This document shows positions 33,916 through 44,050 of a stretch of 59,034 nucleotides of DNA, piece after piece (the stretch's first letter is position 1; every line of letters starts with the position of its first letter). The position numbers were made by a program, and so were the translations under genes. The stretch comes from Candidatus Delongbacteria bacterium (lineage in GTDB: Bacteria > Delongbacteria > UBA4055): contig JAQICF010000064.1 of assembly GCA_027858795.1 (NCBI GenBank), forward strand, positions 1 through 59,034, given 5' to 3'. The notes under the pieces are model-generated. The model was given only the letters and a program-made list of their open reading frames with translations. It made no database searches and was not told the DNA's origin.

Positions 33916-36900
33916 ATGAGGAGAATTCTAGTAGTAGTTTTAGTACTAATTTTTAGTTTGACGGGATTGTTTTCCCAAGAAACTAAAATGGTAAATGGTT
34001 ATAAGGTTATGCATGGTGAAAGACCGGCTATTGATCTATCAAAAGTTACACCTGATCTTTACGAAGCAGGAAAAATAATGATCAAATTAGTACCCAAAAT
34101 GGCTAATTTGATAAAAGATGATAAGATAATAGATAGAGTTAAAGGTGGATACGTAAGAACAGGTGTTCAGGCAATTGATGAAATGAACACTAAATTTAAG
34201 GCAGAGCAGTATAGACCCGGACTTTATGGTCTATACGATGTATCTCCAGCTTCTGAGAAATTTAGAGACAGACATGTTGCATGGGGTTTTAATCTTTGGA
34301 TGGAGATCACTCTTGAAGATGGCGTAGATGTTATCCAAGCGGTTAAAGAATACCAAAACCTTTTGGAGGTGCAAGTCGCTGAACCTGTTTATAAGAAAAG
34401 GCTATATTCACTTGATCAGAAAGATACTCCAAAATGGACACCAAATGATTCTGGTTATTCTGATCAATGGCATTATAACAATACAGGTCAGACAGGTGGA
34501 ACAGCAGATTGTGATATTGATCTTCCTGAAGCTTGGGAAATTGAAAAAGGAAATTCCGATGTAATTGTTGCTGTTATAGACCAAGGTGTTCAATTTAATC
34601 ATCCTGATCTTGCGGCTAATATGTGGCCTGCAATTGGACCGGATGGGACTAACACGATTGTTGATTATCATGGTACTCATGTTGGAGGAACTGTTGCAGC
34701 AGTGACAAATAATGGTACGGGAGTAGCGGGTGTTGCAGGTGGTTCCGGTTCCGGGGATGGAGTTAGAATAATGACTATAAGTCTTTTTAATCCTCAAGCA
34801 ATTACAACAGTTCTTGGAATGTTTACATATGCAGCCGATAACGGTGCTTCAATTACGCAAAATAGTTGGGGCTACGGAGGTCCGGACGTTTATGTACAAA
34901 GTGAAATAGATGGAATAGATTATTTCAATGCAAATGGTGGTGGTTCTGCACTTGACGGAGGGATAACAATATTTGCAGCAGGAAATGATAATGATGATGG
35001 AAACTGGTGGCCTGGATATTATAGTGAGGCTTTATCAGTGGCAGCTACTAGTTACGACGATGATAGGGCGTATTATTCTAATTATGGAAGTTGGGTGCAC
35101 ATTGCTGCTCCTGGAGGAGATGCTTATGATGGAACTACGGGACAAATTTACAGTACTTATACAACCAATAAATATGACTGGTTACAAGGAACATCAATGG
35201 CTTGCCCTCATGTTTCTGGAGTAGCAGCTCTTTTGGTATCTAAAGCCTACAGAGAGGGAGTTGTATTGAAAAATACGGATGTTTGGAACTTATTGGTTGA
35301 TAATACTGATAATATTGAAGGTTTAAGTCCAGGCTTTGAAGGTTTATTAGGTTCAGGACGTCTTAATGCAAATAGTTCGCTATTAGCTTTACTAAGCATG
35401 CTGCCAGGTGGAACACCTCCACCAACACCAACACTTATTAGTCCTGCTGATGCAAGTTCAACTTCTGATGCAACACCAACATTTGACTGGTCAGATGCGT
35501 CTGGAGCAACTTCATATACTATCCTTGTAGATGATGCTTCAAACTTTAGTTCGCCTGTGATAAATCAATCACCTACATCAAGTACATATACACCAGGCAC
35601 AGATCTTGCTACAGGTGTTTACTATTGGAAGGTACTTGCAACAAATTCTGATGGATCAAGTTCTTATTCAGGAGTATGGGATTTTACAATAACACCTTTA
35701 GTCCCAATGCCTGCTCTTCCAACTCTAATTTCACCAGCTAATGGTTCTACAGTTGAAGATCTGACACCAACTTTTGATTGGTCAGATGCCGCAAATGCTA
35801 CTGGATATAACATTAAAATTTGTACAAACAAACAGATGTCCACTATTTACATAGAAACTACAACTACAGCCAGTGAATTCACACCACCTTCGGATATGCT
35901 TGAAGATACATATTTTTGGTGGGTAAGTTCTACCAACGCAACAGGAGAAAGTGCTACTACCGGATATTGGGATGTTAATGTTATCGCACCACCACCTCCT
36001 CCGGGAGCACCTACTTTGATCTCTCCTTCAAATGGAAGCGGTACGACAGATACTACTCCTTCATTCGATTGGAGTGATGTTGCGTCTGCACTGGACTATG
36101 AAATTCTTGTAGATAACAATTCGGATTTTAGTTCACCTGAGATAAATCAAACAGGATTAGCTGTAAGCGGTTACACAGCTGTCTCGGCTTTATCTAACGG
36201 TACATATTATTGGAAGGTTAGAGGTATTAACGCATCTGGACCTGGAACATATTCGGCATCATGGAACTTCTCGATCGGAGCTGCACCCGGAATACCGGTT
36301 CTTGCTCTTCCAGCGAACGCAAGTCTTACTATCGATCAGACACCGACTTTCGACTGGAACGATGTAACTGATGCTACATCATATACTATTCTTGTTGACA
36401 ATAATTCTGATTTCTTATCTCCAGAGGTGGATCAGTCTGTTGCAGTAAGTACATATACTCCTGGTACGGATCTTGGTACAGGTATCTTCTACTGGAAAGT
36501 ACTTGCAACAAATACTTACGGTTCAAGCGCTTATTCAGGATTTTGGACTGTTGATATTGGAGCAGCACCGGGAATTCCAGTTCTTGTTTCTCCTTCGGAC
36601 GGAAGTATAACTGCAGATTATAGACCAGTATTTGACTGGAATAATGTTACAGGAGCTGATTCGTATAGTATCCTGGTTGATAATGATGTTAATTTCGGAT
36701 CACCGGAGATAGATCAGAATCCTGCTGTAAGCACATATACAACCCCTTCTGATCTGGCAATAGGGACTTATTACTGGAAAGTGTCTGCAACAAATGCCTA
36801 CGGAACAGGATCTTATTCAGGAGTTTGGGACTTTACAACACCGGTACCTGATATTACTTTATCGACATTATCATTAAATGAAAATGCAGCTCCGGGAGCT

Positions 36901-37860
36901 CAAGTTCAGGATTCATTCGATATTGGAAATGTGGGAGGTATAGATCTTGATTATACAATATCTCACGACTATATAACTTCCGGGGGTAATATTGATTTAA
37001 TGGATAATACTTTTGACTCAAACCTTGGATGGAATGTTACCGGAGCTATTGTCTGGAACTGGAGTAACGGCGGAAGCAATCTTGACGGTACGCCTTTTGG
37101 TGAAATTATCGGAACTTCATCTACTGATTCGGGAATATTGACTTCACCTGTTTTTGACGGTTCGACCTGTGAATCAATGGTTGTAGAATTTGATCAGAAC
37201 TGTATTTTCTCTAATCCTTCAAGCGGAAGTGTTGAATATACTATAGACGGATCAAACTGGATTCAGATCTATACGAATACTGGATCATTGGGAGATTGGG
37301 GAGCACCTGATCATCAGTCTGTAAACATTCCTGCGTTCAGTTCAACAATGCAGGTAAGGTTTGTTGGTTATCTGAAAAAGAATTCAGGATCATCATGGAG
37401 TATCGATAACATCAATATTCACGGATACTCAGCAGGTCCGTCATATACATGGTTGTCAATTGACAGCTCAACTAGTGGATCAGTTGTATCTTCCGGTAGC
37501 AACACAATTAACATTACCTGTGATGCTTCAGGACTTGCCGATGGAACATATAACGCAGAAATCACTGTGGATTCAAATGATCCAGACGAGCCAGCTGAAA
37601 TTGTGGCTGTTGAATTTATTGTATTCCAAAGTACTATCATACCTGCAGTTCCCGCAAATATTGTTACAAGTATTTCAGGGACTGATCTTGTGGTTGATTG
37701 GGATATATCTGCAGATGCCACAGGATACGATGTTTATTCATCAGATGATCCTTATGGTACATTTATATTTGCTGCTTCAGTTGGAACAAACCAGTATACC
37801 GTAGCTGCTGATCAAGCAAAATTATTCTATTATATTGTGGCTACTAATAGTACAAAATAA
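33916..37860 (+). CDS. Secreted subtilisin-like (S8) peptidase, five FN3-type repeats
   Basis: 1314 residues, paralog of the preceding gene with the same order: signal peptide, propeptide, S8 domain with triad D222, H252 and S427. It then has five FN3-type repeats of about 95 residues (about 500-977; each with TPTFDW..., YTILVD and YYWKV), where the neighbour has one. The length difference of 388 residues equals four such repeats. A BACON-like sandwich with jelly-roll insert (about 985-1165) and the FN3-like end FYYIVATNSTK follow. Strong SD GGAGGAG, with promoter and terminator of its own. The repeat array probably extends the catalytic domain from the surface or binds glycans (inference). 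Confidence 0.93.
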   Translation: MRRILVVVLVLIFSLTGLFSQETKMVNGYKVMHGERPAIDLSKVTPDLYEAGKIMIKLVPKMANLIKDDKIIDRVKGGYVRTGVQAIDEMNTKFKAEQYRPGLYGLYDVSPASEKFRDRHVAWGFNLWMEITLEDGVDVIQAVKEYQNLLEVQVAEPVYKKRLYSLDQKDTPKWTPNDSGYSDQWHYNNTGQTGGTADCDIDLPEAWEIEKGNSDVIVAVIDQGVQFNHPDLAANMWPAIGPDGTNTIVDYHGTHVGGTVAAVTNNGTGVAGVAGGSGSGDGVRIMTISLFNPQAITTVLGMFTYAADNGASITQNSWGYGGPDVYVQSEIDGIDYFNANGGGSALDGGITIFAAGNDNDDGNWWPGYYSEALSVAATSYDDDRAYYSNYGSWVHIAAPGGDAYDGTTGQIYSTYTTNKYDWLQGTSMACPHVSGVAALLVSKAYREGVVLKNTDVWNLLVDNTDNIEGLSPGFEGLLGSGRLNANSSLLALLSMLPGGTPPPTPTLISPADASSTSDATPTFDWSDASGATSYTILVDDASNFSSPVINQSPTSSTYTPGTDLATGVYYWKVLATNSDGSSSYSGVWDFTITPLVPMPALPTLISPANGSTVEDLTPTFDWSDAANATGYNIKICTNKQMSTIYIETTTTASEFTPPSDMLEDTYFWWVSSTNATGESATTGYWDVNVIAPPPPPGAPTLISPSNGSGTTDTTPSFDWSDVASALDYEILVDNNSDFSSPEINQTGLAVSGYTAVSALSNGTYYWKVRGINASGPGTYSASWNFSIGAAPGIPVLALPANASLTIDQTPTFDWNDVTDATSYTILVDNNSDFLSPEVDQSVAVSTYTPGTDLGTGIFYWKVLATNTYGSSAYSGFWTVDIGAAPGIPVLVSPSDGSITADYRPVFDWNNVTGADSYSILVDNDVNFGSPEIDQNPAVSTYTTPSDLAIGTYYWKVSATNAYGTGSYSGVWDFTTPVPDITLSTLSLNENAAPGAQVQDSFDIGNVGGIDLDYTISHDYITSGGNIDLMDNTFDSNLGWNVTGAIVWNWSNGGSNLDGTPFGEIIGTSSTDSGILTSPVFDGSTCESMVVEFDQNCIFSNPSSGSVEYTIDGSNWIQIYTNTGSLGDWGAPDHQSVNIPAFSSTMQVRFVGYLKKNSGSSWSIDNINIHGYSAGPSYTWLSIDSSTSGSVVSSGSNTINITCDASGLADGTYNAEITVDSNDPDEPAEIVAVEFIVFQSTIIPAVPANIVTSISGTDLVVDWDISADATGYDVYSSDDPYGTFIFAASVGTNQYTVAADQAKLFYYIVATNSTK
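35401..36849 (+). repeat. Five in-frame FN3-type coding repeats of about 290 nt
   Basis: Tandem units beginning near 35413, 35701, 35992, 36283 and 36574, each encoding LISP/LALP-x-N/D-G/A-S, PTFDW, ILVDN and YYWKV. Units 4 and 5 are joined by the same GAAPGIPVL linker, pointing to recent copying. Confidence 0.75.
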
Positions 37861-37880
37861 TAAAAGTACATTATAAATAA

Positions 37881-37913
37881 AAAAAGAGGGAGAAAATTCC
37901 CTCTTTTTTTTTT
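37881..37913 (+). terminator. Intrinsic terminator after the second S8 gene
   Basis: AAAAAGAGGG-AGAAAATT-CCCTCTTTTTTTTTT. Confidence 0.92.
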
Positions 37914-37940
37914 GGAAAAACATATAAATAATTGTATTTT
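37912..37940 (+). promoter_or_regulatory. Predicted promoter of the hybrid histidine kinase gene
   Basis: TTGGAA (37912-37917), 17-nt spacer, TATTTT (37935-37940). The -35 box overlaps the end of the preceding T-tract. The start codon at 37971 has no Shine-Dalgarno. Confidence 0.45.
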
Positions 37941-37970
37941 ACTTCGTTGCTAAATGTATTTGGATAATTA

Positions 37971-40900
37971 ATGAGTTCCAAAAAAGAATATATATTTGAG
38001 TCAAATAACCAATTTCGTACTTTATTTGAGCATTCTCATGATGCTATGATAATTTCGAATAAAGATAAGAGCATATTGTTAGCTAATAATGAAGCTGAGA
38101 GAATGTTTGGCTATGAAAAAGATAAACTCAATGGAATGAATATACTTGAGCTGATGCCACCTGATAGAAGAGGTAATTATGATGGTGACTTAGAGAAAGT
38201 AATAAAAGGCAGTATAGTAACAAATAGGGATGATAAACTTGAATTTCTAGGGCAGAAACTAGATGGAAAAGTTTTTCCGATTGAGCTTACTTTTTCTGGA
38301 TGGCAAATAGAAAAGGAGCATTTTTTCACTTCACAGATTAGAGATATTTCTCGTAGGAAATCATATGAAAATAAGCTCAAGTTCTCAAATAGATCGCTTT
38401 TAACAACAAGCGAGTGTAACAAAGCCTTAGTTAATGCTGTGGATGAAATAAGCTATTATCAAGACGTTTGTGATACAATGGTCGTTCATGGCGAGTATAA
38501 GGTAGCATGGATTGGACTAATAAAACATGATGAAACAAAATCAATTGAACCGGTTGCATATAAAGGTTTTGAAAAAGGATATTTTGAAGATGATCTTGTT
38601 GCAAAGGGTAGAATGACCTGGAGAATACGAGAGGATCGTAATACAGGGCCAACTGCAAGAGCAATTAATTCTAAAGAAATTGCTTTTTGTAATAATATTC
38701 AAACTGACCCAAAATATGATTTTTGGAGTGAAGAGGCTAAGGAATTAGGTTTTAATTCTTCAATTTCAATACCTTTAAGAGTAGATGAAAATGTTGAATC
38801 TGTATTAATAATATTGTCAGAAAATCACGAGTCCTGTGATAAAGAAGAGATCAAGTTTTTAGAACAACTTTCTGATGATATATCATTTGGGATTAAAACA
38901 TTAAGATTGAAAAAAGCTCAAGCAGTAGTTGAAGATCACTTAAAAGATAAAAAGGAAAGATTATTACTTTCAAATAGGTATTTACAGGTAATGAGTGAAA
39001 GTAATAAGGTGCTAGCAAAATCCAATACCGTGGAAGAATATTTAGAAAATATATGTAAAATAATAGTTAAAACAGGTGGTCATGTAAAATCACTAATTCA
39101 AAGAATTAATTATGGAGAATCAGTCACAATAGATAATCTAGGAATGTATGGAAATTCTTCAGGAGAATATGTAGAGAAGTTTTTACTTCAAAATGTTAAA
39201 ATTTCTGGATTAACTGAAAGATGTGTGTATGAAAAAAGACCTATTGTTTCTTTAGATATAATTGGTTCAGGGAATTATATTTATTGGAGTAAAGACCAGA
39301 AGAAAGTAAAATTTCAATCAGTAGCTGTAATTCCAATGATCAAGGATGATATGGTAATAGGAGCATTGAGAGTTTATTCTGCGGAACCTTTTTCTTTTGG
39401 TAAAAAGGAATTAGAGTTACTTCAAAATTTATCAAGTGATATTCTTTATGGTACTGACCTGATCAAAAGTAAGCAAAAGAGAGTTCTGGTAGAGAATAAA
39501 TTAACGGAATCAGAGGATAAATATAAAAACCTTTTTCAGTATAGCAATGATGCAATATTTTTAGCCGATGCTGAAACTGGTATCATAATTGATGCAAATA
39601 TTAAAGCAGAAGAGCTATTGAGGGTTGAAGTAAATGACATAATCGGGATGCACCAAACAGATCTTCACCCTTCAAAAGATAGGGAAAAGTATGAATCTGC
39701 GTTTAAAAAACATATCAAATCAAAGCAAGCGATTGATGAGTTTTATATTGTAAATAAGGAAGGAAAGCATATCCCAGTGCATGTGAGTGCAAGTACAATG
39801 ATCATTGACGGGAAAAAAATAGTACAAGGTATATTCAGGGATGTTTCTAAAACAAAACTTATTGAAGAAAATTTAAGAAGTACACAAAAAATGGAAGCAT
39901 TAGGAACTCTTTCAGGTGGAATTGCACATGATTTTAATAATATTTTAACTCCGATCATTGGTTATACTGAACTTGCAAAGATGGAATTAGATAGTAAAAA
40001 AGGTGCGGGTAAATACTTGACTGAGGTAATAAGGGCCTCAAATAGAGCTAAGGAATTAGTTAATCAGATATTAACGTTCTGTAGAAAAAATGATTTTGAA
40101 GTTAAACCTTTTAGAATTCAGCCTATTATAAAAGAAGTTCTAAAATTACTTTCACCTTTGATACCTTCTACAATAGAAATAAGATCTGATATCTCTCCCA
40201 ATTGTGGTTCTATTATGTGTGATCCAACACAGATACACCAAGTAGTGATGAATTTGTGTACAAATGCTTATCATGCCATGAAGGAATCAGGTGGGATTTT
40301 AAAAGTTAAATTAAATTGCGGTGAAACAAAAGATTTTATAACTGATGAAATTGAAACTATTGATTTTGAAAAATGTTTATGTTTAGAAATAAGTGATACA
40401 GGTCATGGAATGGATAAATTGGTTTTAGAAAGGATCTTTGAACCATATTTTACTACAAAGGGGCAAGATGAAGGAACCGGACTTGGACTTTCAGTTGTTT
40501 TAGGAATAGTAAAAGGTCATGGTGGAAAGATCTATGCTAGAAGTCAGCCTGGCGAGGGTTCTTTATTCAAGATATATCTACCGATATTGGAAGATTTGGA
40601 ATTTGAGAGTCAAGAAAATGAAATAGAATGTATTCCAGATGGAAAGGAGCATATTTTAGTAGTTGATGATGAACAGATCCTTACTGAGATAATAAGTGTA
40701 ATTCTTAAAGAATTAGGTTACAAAACAACTCAATTTAATAGTAGTAAAGAGGCTTTGGAAGATTTTAAAATGAATTCAAAAAAATACGATATGGTATTTA
40801 CGGATCAAACAATGCCGGGAATGATAGGATCTGACCTTGCAAAAAAAATCCTCGAAGTACGTTCAGATATTCCAATTATTCTTTGTACCGGGTATAGTCC

Positions 40901-41024
40901 GTTAATTGATAGGGAAGAGGCTATTAAAATAGGAATAAAAGAATTTTTAATGAAACCTATCACAACATCTGTTTTAGGTGTGACTGTACGTAGAGTATTA
41001 GATGAAAATAAAATTTTAATATAG
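37971..41024 (+). CDS. Hybrid sensor histidine kinase, PAS-GAF-GAF-PAS-HisKA-HATPase-REC
   Basis: 1017 residues, no transmembrane segment or signal peptide, so cytoplasmic. PAS 1 (about 13-130; RTLFEHSHDAMIISNKD), GAF 1 (about 150-310), GAF 2 (about 345-495), PAS 2 (about 512-630; YKNLFQYSNDAIFLADAETG). HisKA has phospho-acceptor H653 (GGIAHDFNNIL), HATPase has NLCTNAYHAM, EISDTGHGM and GTGLGLSVV. The C-terminal receiver has HILVVDDEQI and D945 (VFTDQTMPG). The ligand is unknown. There is no output domain, so it must pass phosphate to another protein; the orphan response regulator at 19656 is one possibility, not supported by proximity. It is 7 nt upstream of tldD. Confidence 0.93.
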   Translation: MSSKKEYIFESNNQFRTLFEHSHDAMIISNKDKSILLANNEAERMFGYEKDKLNGMNILELMPPDRRGNYDGDLEKVIKGSIVTNRDDKLEFLGQKLDGKVFPIELTFSGWQIEKEHFFTSQIRDISRRKSYENKLKFSNRSLLTTSECNKALVNAVDEISYYQDVCDTMVVHGEYKVAWIGLIKHDETKSIEPVAYKGFEKGYFEDDLVAKGRMTWRIREDRNTGPTARAINSKEIAFCNNIQTDPKYDFWSEEAKELGFNSSISIPLRVDENVESVLIILSENHESCDKEEIKFLEQLSDDISFGIKTLRLKKAQAVVEDHLKDKKERLLLSNRYLQVMSESNKVLAKSNTVEEYLENICKIIVKTGGHVKSLIQRINYGESVTIDNLGMYGNSSGEYVEKFLLQNVKISGLTERCVYEKRPIVSLDIIGSGNYIYWSKDQKKVKFQSVAVIPMIKDDMVIGALRVYSAEPFSFGKKELELLQNLSSDILYGTDLIKSKQKRVLVENKLTESEDKYKNLFQYSNDAIFLADAETGIIIDANIKAEELLRVEVNDIIGMHQTDLHPSKDREKYESAFKKHIKSKQAIDEFYIVNKEGKHIPVHVSASTMIIDGKKIVQGIFRDVSKTKLIEENLRSTQKMEALGTLSGGIAHDFNNILTPIIGYTELAKMELDSKKGAGKYLTEVIRASNRAKELVNQILTFCRKNDFEVKPFRIQPIIKEVLKLLSPLIPSTIEIRSDISPNCGSIMCDPTQIHQVVMNLCTNAYHAMKESGGILKVKLNCGETKDFITDEIETIDFEKCLCLEISDTGHGMDKLVLERIFEPYFTTKGQDEGTGLGLSVVLGIVKGHGGKIYARSQPGEGSLFKIYLPILEDLEFESQENEIECIPDGKEHILVVDDEQILTEIISVILKELGYKTTQFNSSKEALEDFKMNSKKYDMVFTDQTMPGMIGSDLAKKILEVRSDIPIILCTGYSPLIDREEAIKIGIKEFLMKPITTSVLGVTVRRVLDENKILI

Positions 41025-41031
41025 GATAATT

Positions 41032-42516
41032 ATGAAAATCGATCAAATTTTAAAACAGGATATCATTCAAAACATTAAATTAATGATTGATATGAATTCG
41101 GATTATGTTGATGTTAGATATCTAAGCAGCGATAACTCAGAATCAATAATGCTTTACAACGGGAATCTTGAATCGAATGATACTACTTACGAAAGTGGAG
41201 TTGGCGTAAGAGTTCTTTATAATGGTACATGGGGATTTGCTGCAACGAGTGATCTGAACTCGATTAGAAATTGTTTTGAACAGGCCTATAGTAATGCAAA
41301 AACAGCATCTTCCTTAGTAAAAGCTCCATTGTCGATGGGGAAATTACCATCTCATAAAAGTTCATATACTTCTCCAATTGAAAAAGATCCTTTTGAAGTT
41401 CCTTTGAAGGAAAAACTGGATTTTTTAATTAAATTGGATGAACAAATAAAAGAAGAATGGATATTACAAAGAGTGATCAGAGCAAATTTTCAAAAAAAAT
41501 ATTCATATTTTTTTAATAGTGAGGGGACAGAAGTAGAAAGAAAATTAACAAATGTGTTTGCTTCGATAAATATTATGGCTTTGGATAATGAAGGTCAGAT
41601 GCAAAGCAGAACTCACGATCTATTTACAACTGGAAAGGGAGGAAGAGGTTGGGAGATGTTGATCGATCCTGAACTCTTCAGCGGAAATATAGATAGAATA
41701 AAATCAGAGCTTTCTGAACTGATCAAAGCTCCTTCATTAGAATATGCCAAAAAGTCAGTTATCCTACTTCCAAGTCAGGCGTGGTTGCAGGTTCATGAAA
41801 CAATTGGACATCCTCTTGAATTAGATAGAATATTGGGGTATGAACTTTCTTATGCTGGTGGCTCTTTTGTTGATCTTGATTCTTTTGGTAAACTTCAGTA
41901 CGGCAGCAAAAAATTGAATGTAAGTGCTTTCGGAGGGATTGAAAATTCTCCAGGATCATTTGGGTATGATGATGAGGGCTCTCCAGAAAGAGATTACATG
42001 TTGATCGAGAATGGTTTACTTGTCAATGCATTAACTTCAAGAGCAATGATCAATGAAGCCAATCAAAAAGCCGGTCATGATGTTTTTAGAGAGAGTGGAG
42101 GAGCTGCAAGAGCAACTGCATTTTACAGAGCTCCAATCGATAGAATGACAAACGTAAATATTATGCCTGGGAATGATGGAACTTTAGAAGATATAATTTC
42201 AAATACTGAGGACGGAGTAATTGTAGATTTCCCAAATTCCTGGTCAATTGGATCTAACAGGGAACATTTTCACTTTGGTTGTGAAATAGCATGGGAAGTT
42301 AAGAATGGACAGAAAACTAGGATCTTGAAAAATCCAACTTATCAGGGACATACGGTAGAATTCTATAATTCTTTGAGTGCGGTTGGGGATAAATCAACCT
42401 GGCATGTTGGACAAGTTAATAACTGCGGAAAGGGTGAGCCAAACCAAGTTATGCAGTTAGGACATGGCGTTCCAGTTGTTAAATTTGACAATGTAATAAC
42501 CGGGGAGAGAAAATAA
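41032..42516 (+). CDS. tldD: TldD metalloprotease subunit
   Basis: 494 residues. Metallopeptidase U62/M103 family; carries the metal site HExxxH at 255-260 (HETIGHPLELD). Works as a heterodimer with TldE on unfolded or modified peptides. Other family blocks: GVGVRVLYNGTWGFAATSD, GGIENSPGSFGYDDEG, NSWSIGSNREHFHFGCEIAW. It follows the kinase gene closely and is separated from tldE by only 1 nt, which supports a complex of equal subunits. SD AGGAT. Confidence 0.96.
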   Translation: MKIDQILKQDIIQNIKLMIDMNSDYVDVRYLSSDNSESIMLYNGNLESNDTTYESGVGVRVLYNGTWGFAATSDLNSIRNCFEQAYSNAKTASSLVKAPLSMGKLPSHKSSYTSPIEKDPFEVPLKEKLDFLIKLDEQIKEEWILQRVIRANFQKKYSYFFNSEGTEVERKLTNVFASINIMALDNEGQMQSRTHDLFTTGKGGRGWEMLIDPELFSGNIDRIKSELSELIKAPSLEYAKKSVILLPSQAWLQVHETIGHPLELDRILGYELSYAGGSFVDLDSFGKLQYGSKKLNVSAFGGIENSPGSFGYDDEGSPERDYMLIENGLLVNALTSRAMINEANQKAGHDVFRESGGAARATAFYRAPIDRMTNVNIMPGNDGTLEDIISNTEDGVIVDFPNSWSIGSNREHFHFGCEIAWEVKNGQKTRILKNPTYQGHTVEFYNSLSAVGDKSTWHVGQVNNCGKGEPNQVMQLGHGVPVVKFDNVITGERK

Positions 42517-42517
42517 G

Positions 42518-43891
42518 ATGATCAATACTACAATTAAAGATATCATATTAAAAGTCAGAGATATTGCTGTAGAAAGAAACATAGTAGCAACTTTCTCATT
42601 ACATTATGAAAATAGTCACTTAATGAGAATTGGAAATAATTCAGTTTCTTTAAGTACAAGTGAAGAGTTAACCAGACTTGATATTAAAGTAACTAATGGC
42701 TTAAAGCAAGGTTCTCATACCGAAATGGGAGAAATTAGCTCCGTTGAGCAGGTTGAAAAAAGTCTAAATATTGCCCATGAAAAAGCATTAGTTGCAAAGG
42801 AAAAAGATTATCAACCAATCGAAGATGAAGTAGAAGAAACTTTAGAAGAGAACTCACAATATGATGAGAATTTTAAAAAATTAACTCCAGCATTCAAGGC
42901 TGAATCTTATGGGAAGATCTTTAATGGAGTTGGTAATGATTATAACTTTTCGGGTTCATGGTCTAGCGGAATTACAGAACAGTTTATAGTAACAACTAAG
43001 AATAAAAATTACGCGTACAACATAGGCACTGATCAGATATTCACAATCGTATTAAAACATCCGAAGAAAAGTTGGGAAATAACTTCTACTCAAACAGGCT
43101 GGAAGAAAGATGACTTTAGTGTTGATACTGTAATAAAAGAATTGAAAAGTTATCTTAATTATTATGAAAATATGACTCCAAGTAAAATAGAGCCAAAAGA
43201 TTATACAGTTGTATTAGGACCAGCAGCCATTGCTGAAGTGATCCAAATGGCTATTTTTACAGGTTTCAAGGGAAGAACTTATGAAGAAAAACAAGCGTGG
43301 ACATCAAAAAATTCTCTTGGTGATAAAGTTCTGGGTGAAAATATTACAATAGTTGATGATCCTTCAAATGATAAAACTTTTAAGAAAGGATTCGATTTGT
43401 CAGGTCAAAAAAGAACCAAAAGGAATATAGTTGAAAATGGTATTTTTTCAAGCTTGATGTATGATTCTACTACTGCGGCAAAATTCAAGAAAGAAAAGAC
43501 AGGGCATAATACCAATTCGTTTAGTATTGTTGTCAATACAGGTGAAGGAGAAGAATGTCCATTAGAAGCTGTAAAGGATATGGACGAAGTATTATACATA
43601 CCTGCATTGCATTACATAAATCTTCCAAATGTCAGTAAAGGAATATTTACAGGTAGTTCACGATTTAATGCTTTACTTGTGAGAAAAGGTAAAGTCGTAG
43701 GTCCGATTTTCTCTTCACGAATTACAGATACTTTTCAAAATGTTTTTGGGAATGTAGATAAAATATCTAAGCTTGCTGAGTCTGTTAACCTTTCTAATAC
43801 TTACGGACGAAGATCTCCTGTAGCTTTTTCAGTTCCAAATTATATGGTTTGTAAGGGAGTAAAAATTACAGATTGTGCGGAAAGCTTTTAA
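42518..43891 (+). CDS. tldE: TldE/PmbA subunit, catalytically inactive partner
   Basis: 457 residues, PmbA/TldE half of the TldD-TldE protease. No HExxxH motif, as expected for the non-catalytic subunit. Family blocks: IVATFSLHYENSHLMRIGNN, VVLGPAAIAEVIQMAIFTGF, KGFDLSGQKRTKRNIVENGI, TGHNTNSFSIVVN and the final GRRSPVAFSVPNYMVCKGVK. SD GGAGAG overlaps the tldD end. Terminator downstream. Confidence 0.94.
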   Translation: MINTTIKDIILKVRDIAVERNIVATFSLHYENSHLMRIGNNSVSLSTSEELTRLDIKVTNGLKQGSHTEMGEISSVEQVEKSLNIAHEKALVAKEKDYQPIEDEVEETLEENSQYDENFKKLTPAFKAESYGKIFNGVGNDYNFSGSWSSGITEQFIVTTKNKNYAYNIGTDQIFTIVLKHPKKSWEITSTQTGWKKDDFSVDTVIKELKSYLNYYENMTPSKIEPKDYTVVLGPAAIAEVIQMAIFTGFKGRTYEEKQAWTSKNSLGDKVLGENITIVDDPSNDKTFKKGFDLSGQKRTKRNIVENGIFSSLMYDSTTAAKFKKEKTGHNTNSFSIVVNTGEGEECPLEAVKDMDEVLYIPALHYINLPNVSKGIFTGSSRFNALLVRKGKVVGPIFSSRITDTFQNVFGNVDKISKLAESVNLSNTYGRRSPVAFSVPNYMVCKGVKITDCAESF

Positions 43892-43911
43892 ACTATACTT
43901 ACATATTTATA

Positions 43912-43941
43912 AAAAAAAGGCAGATATCTGTCTTTTTTTTA
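43912..43941 (+). terminator. Intrinsic terminator after tldE
   Basis: AAAAGGCAGA-TA-TCTGTCTTTTTTTT, with one G-T pair. Confidence 0.75.
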
Positions 43942-43980
43942 TTTTAGTTTATCAAATTCTTCCTAAAAAAAAATGAACTA

Positions 43981-43995
43981 TTATATATATATATA
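43981..43995. repeat. Short TA microsatellite
   Basis: About seven TA units upstream of the TPR-like gene. Length variation here could alter promoter spacing. Confidence 0.5.
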
Positions 43996-44050
43996 GTTAT
44001 AATAGGTTATTAATTGGTAAGATTGTTGATAAAATAGGCTTGTTAATTCA

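Noticed and set aside
34408..34797. 129-codon minus-strand ORF inside the second S8 gene
   Set aside because: Antisense shadow of a conserved catalytic region with no start signal; the plus-strand gene has the full S8 triad.
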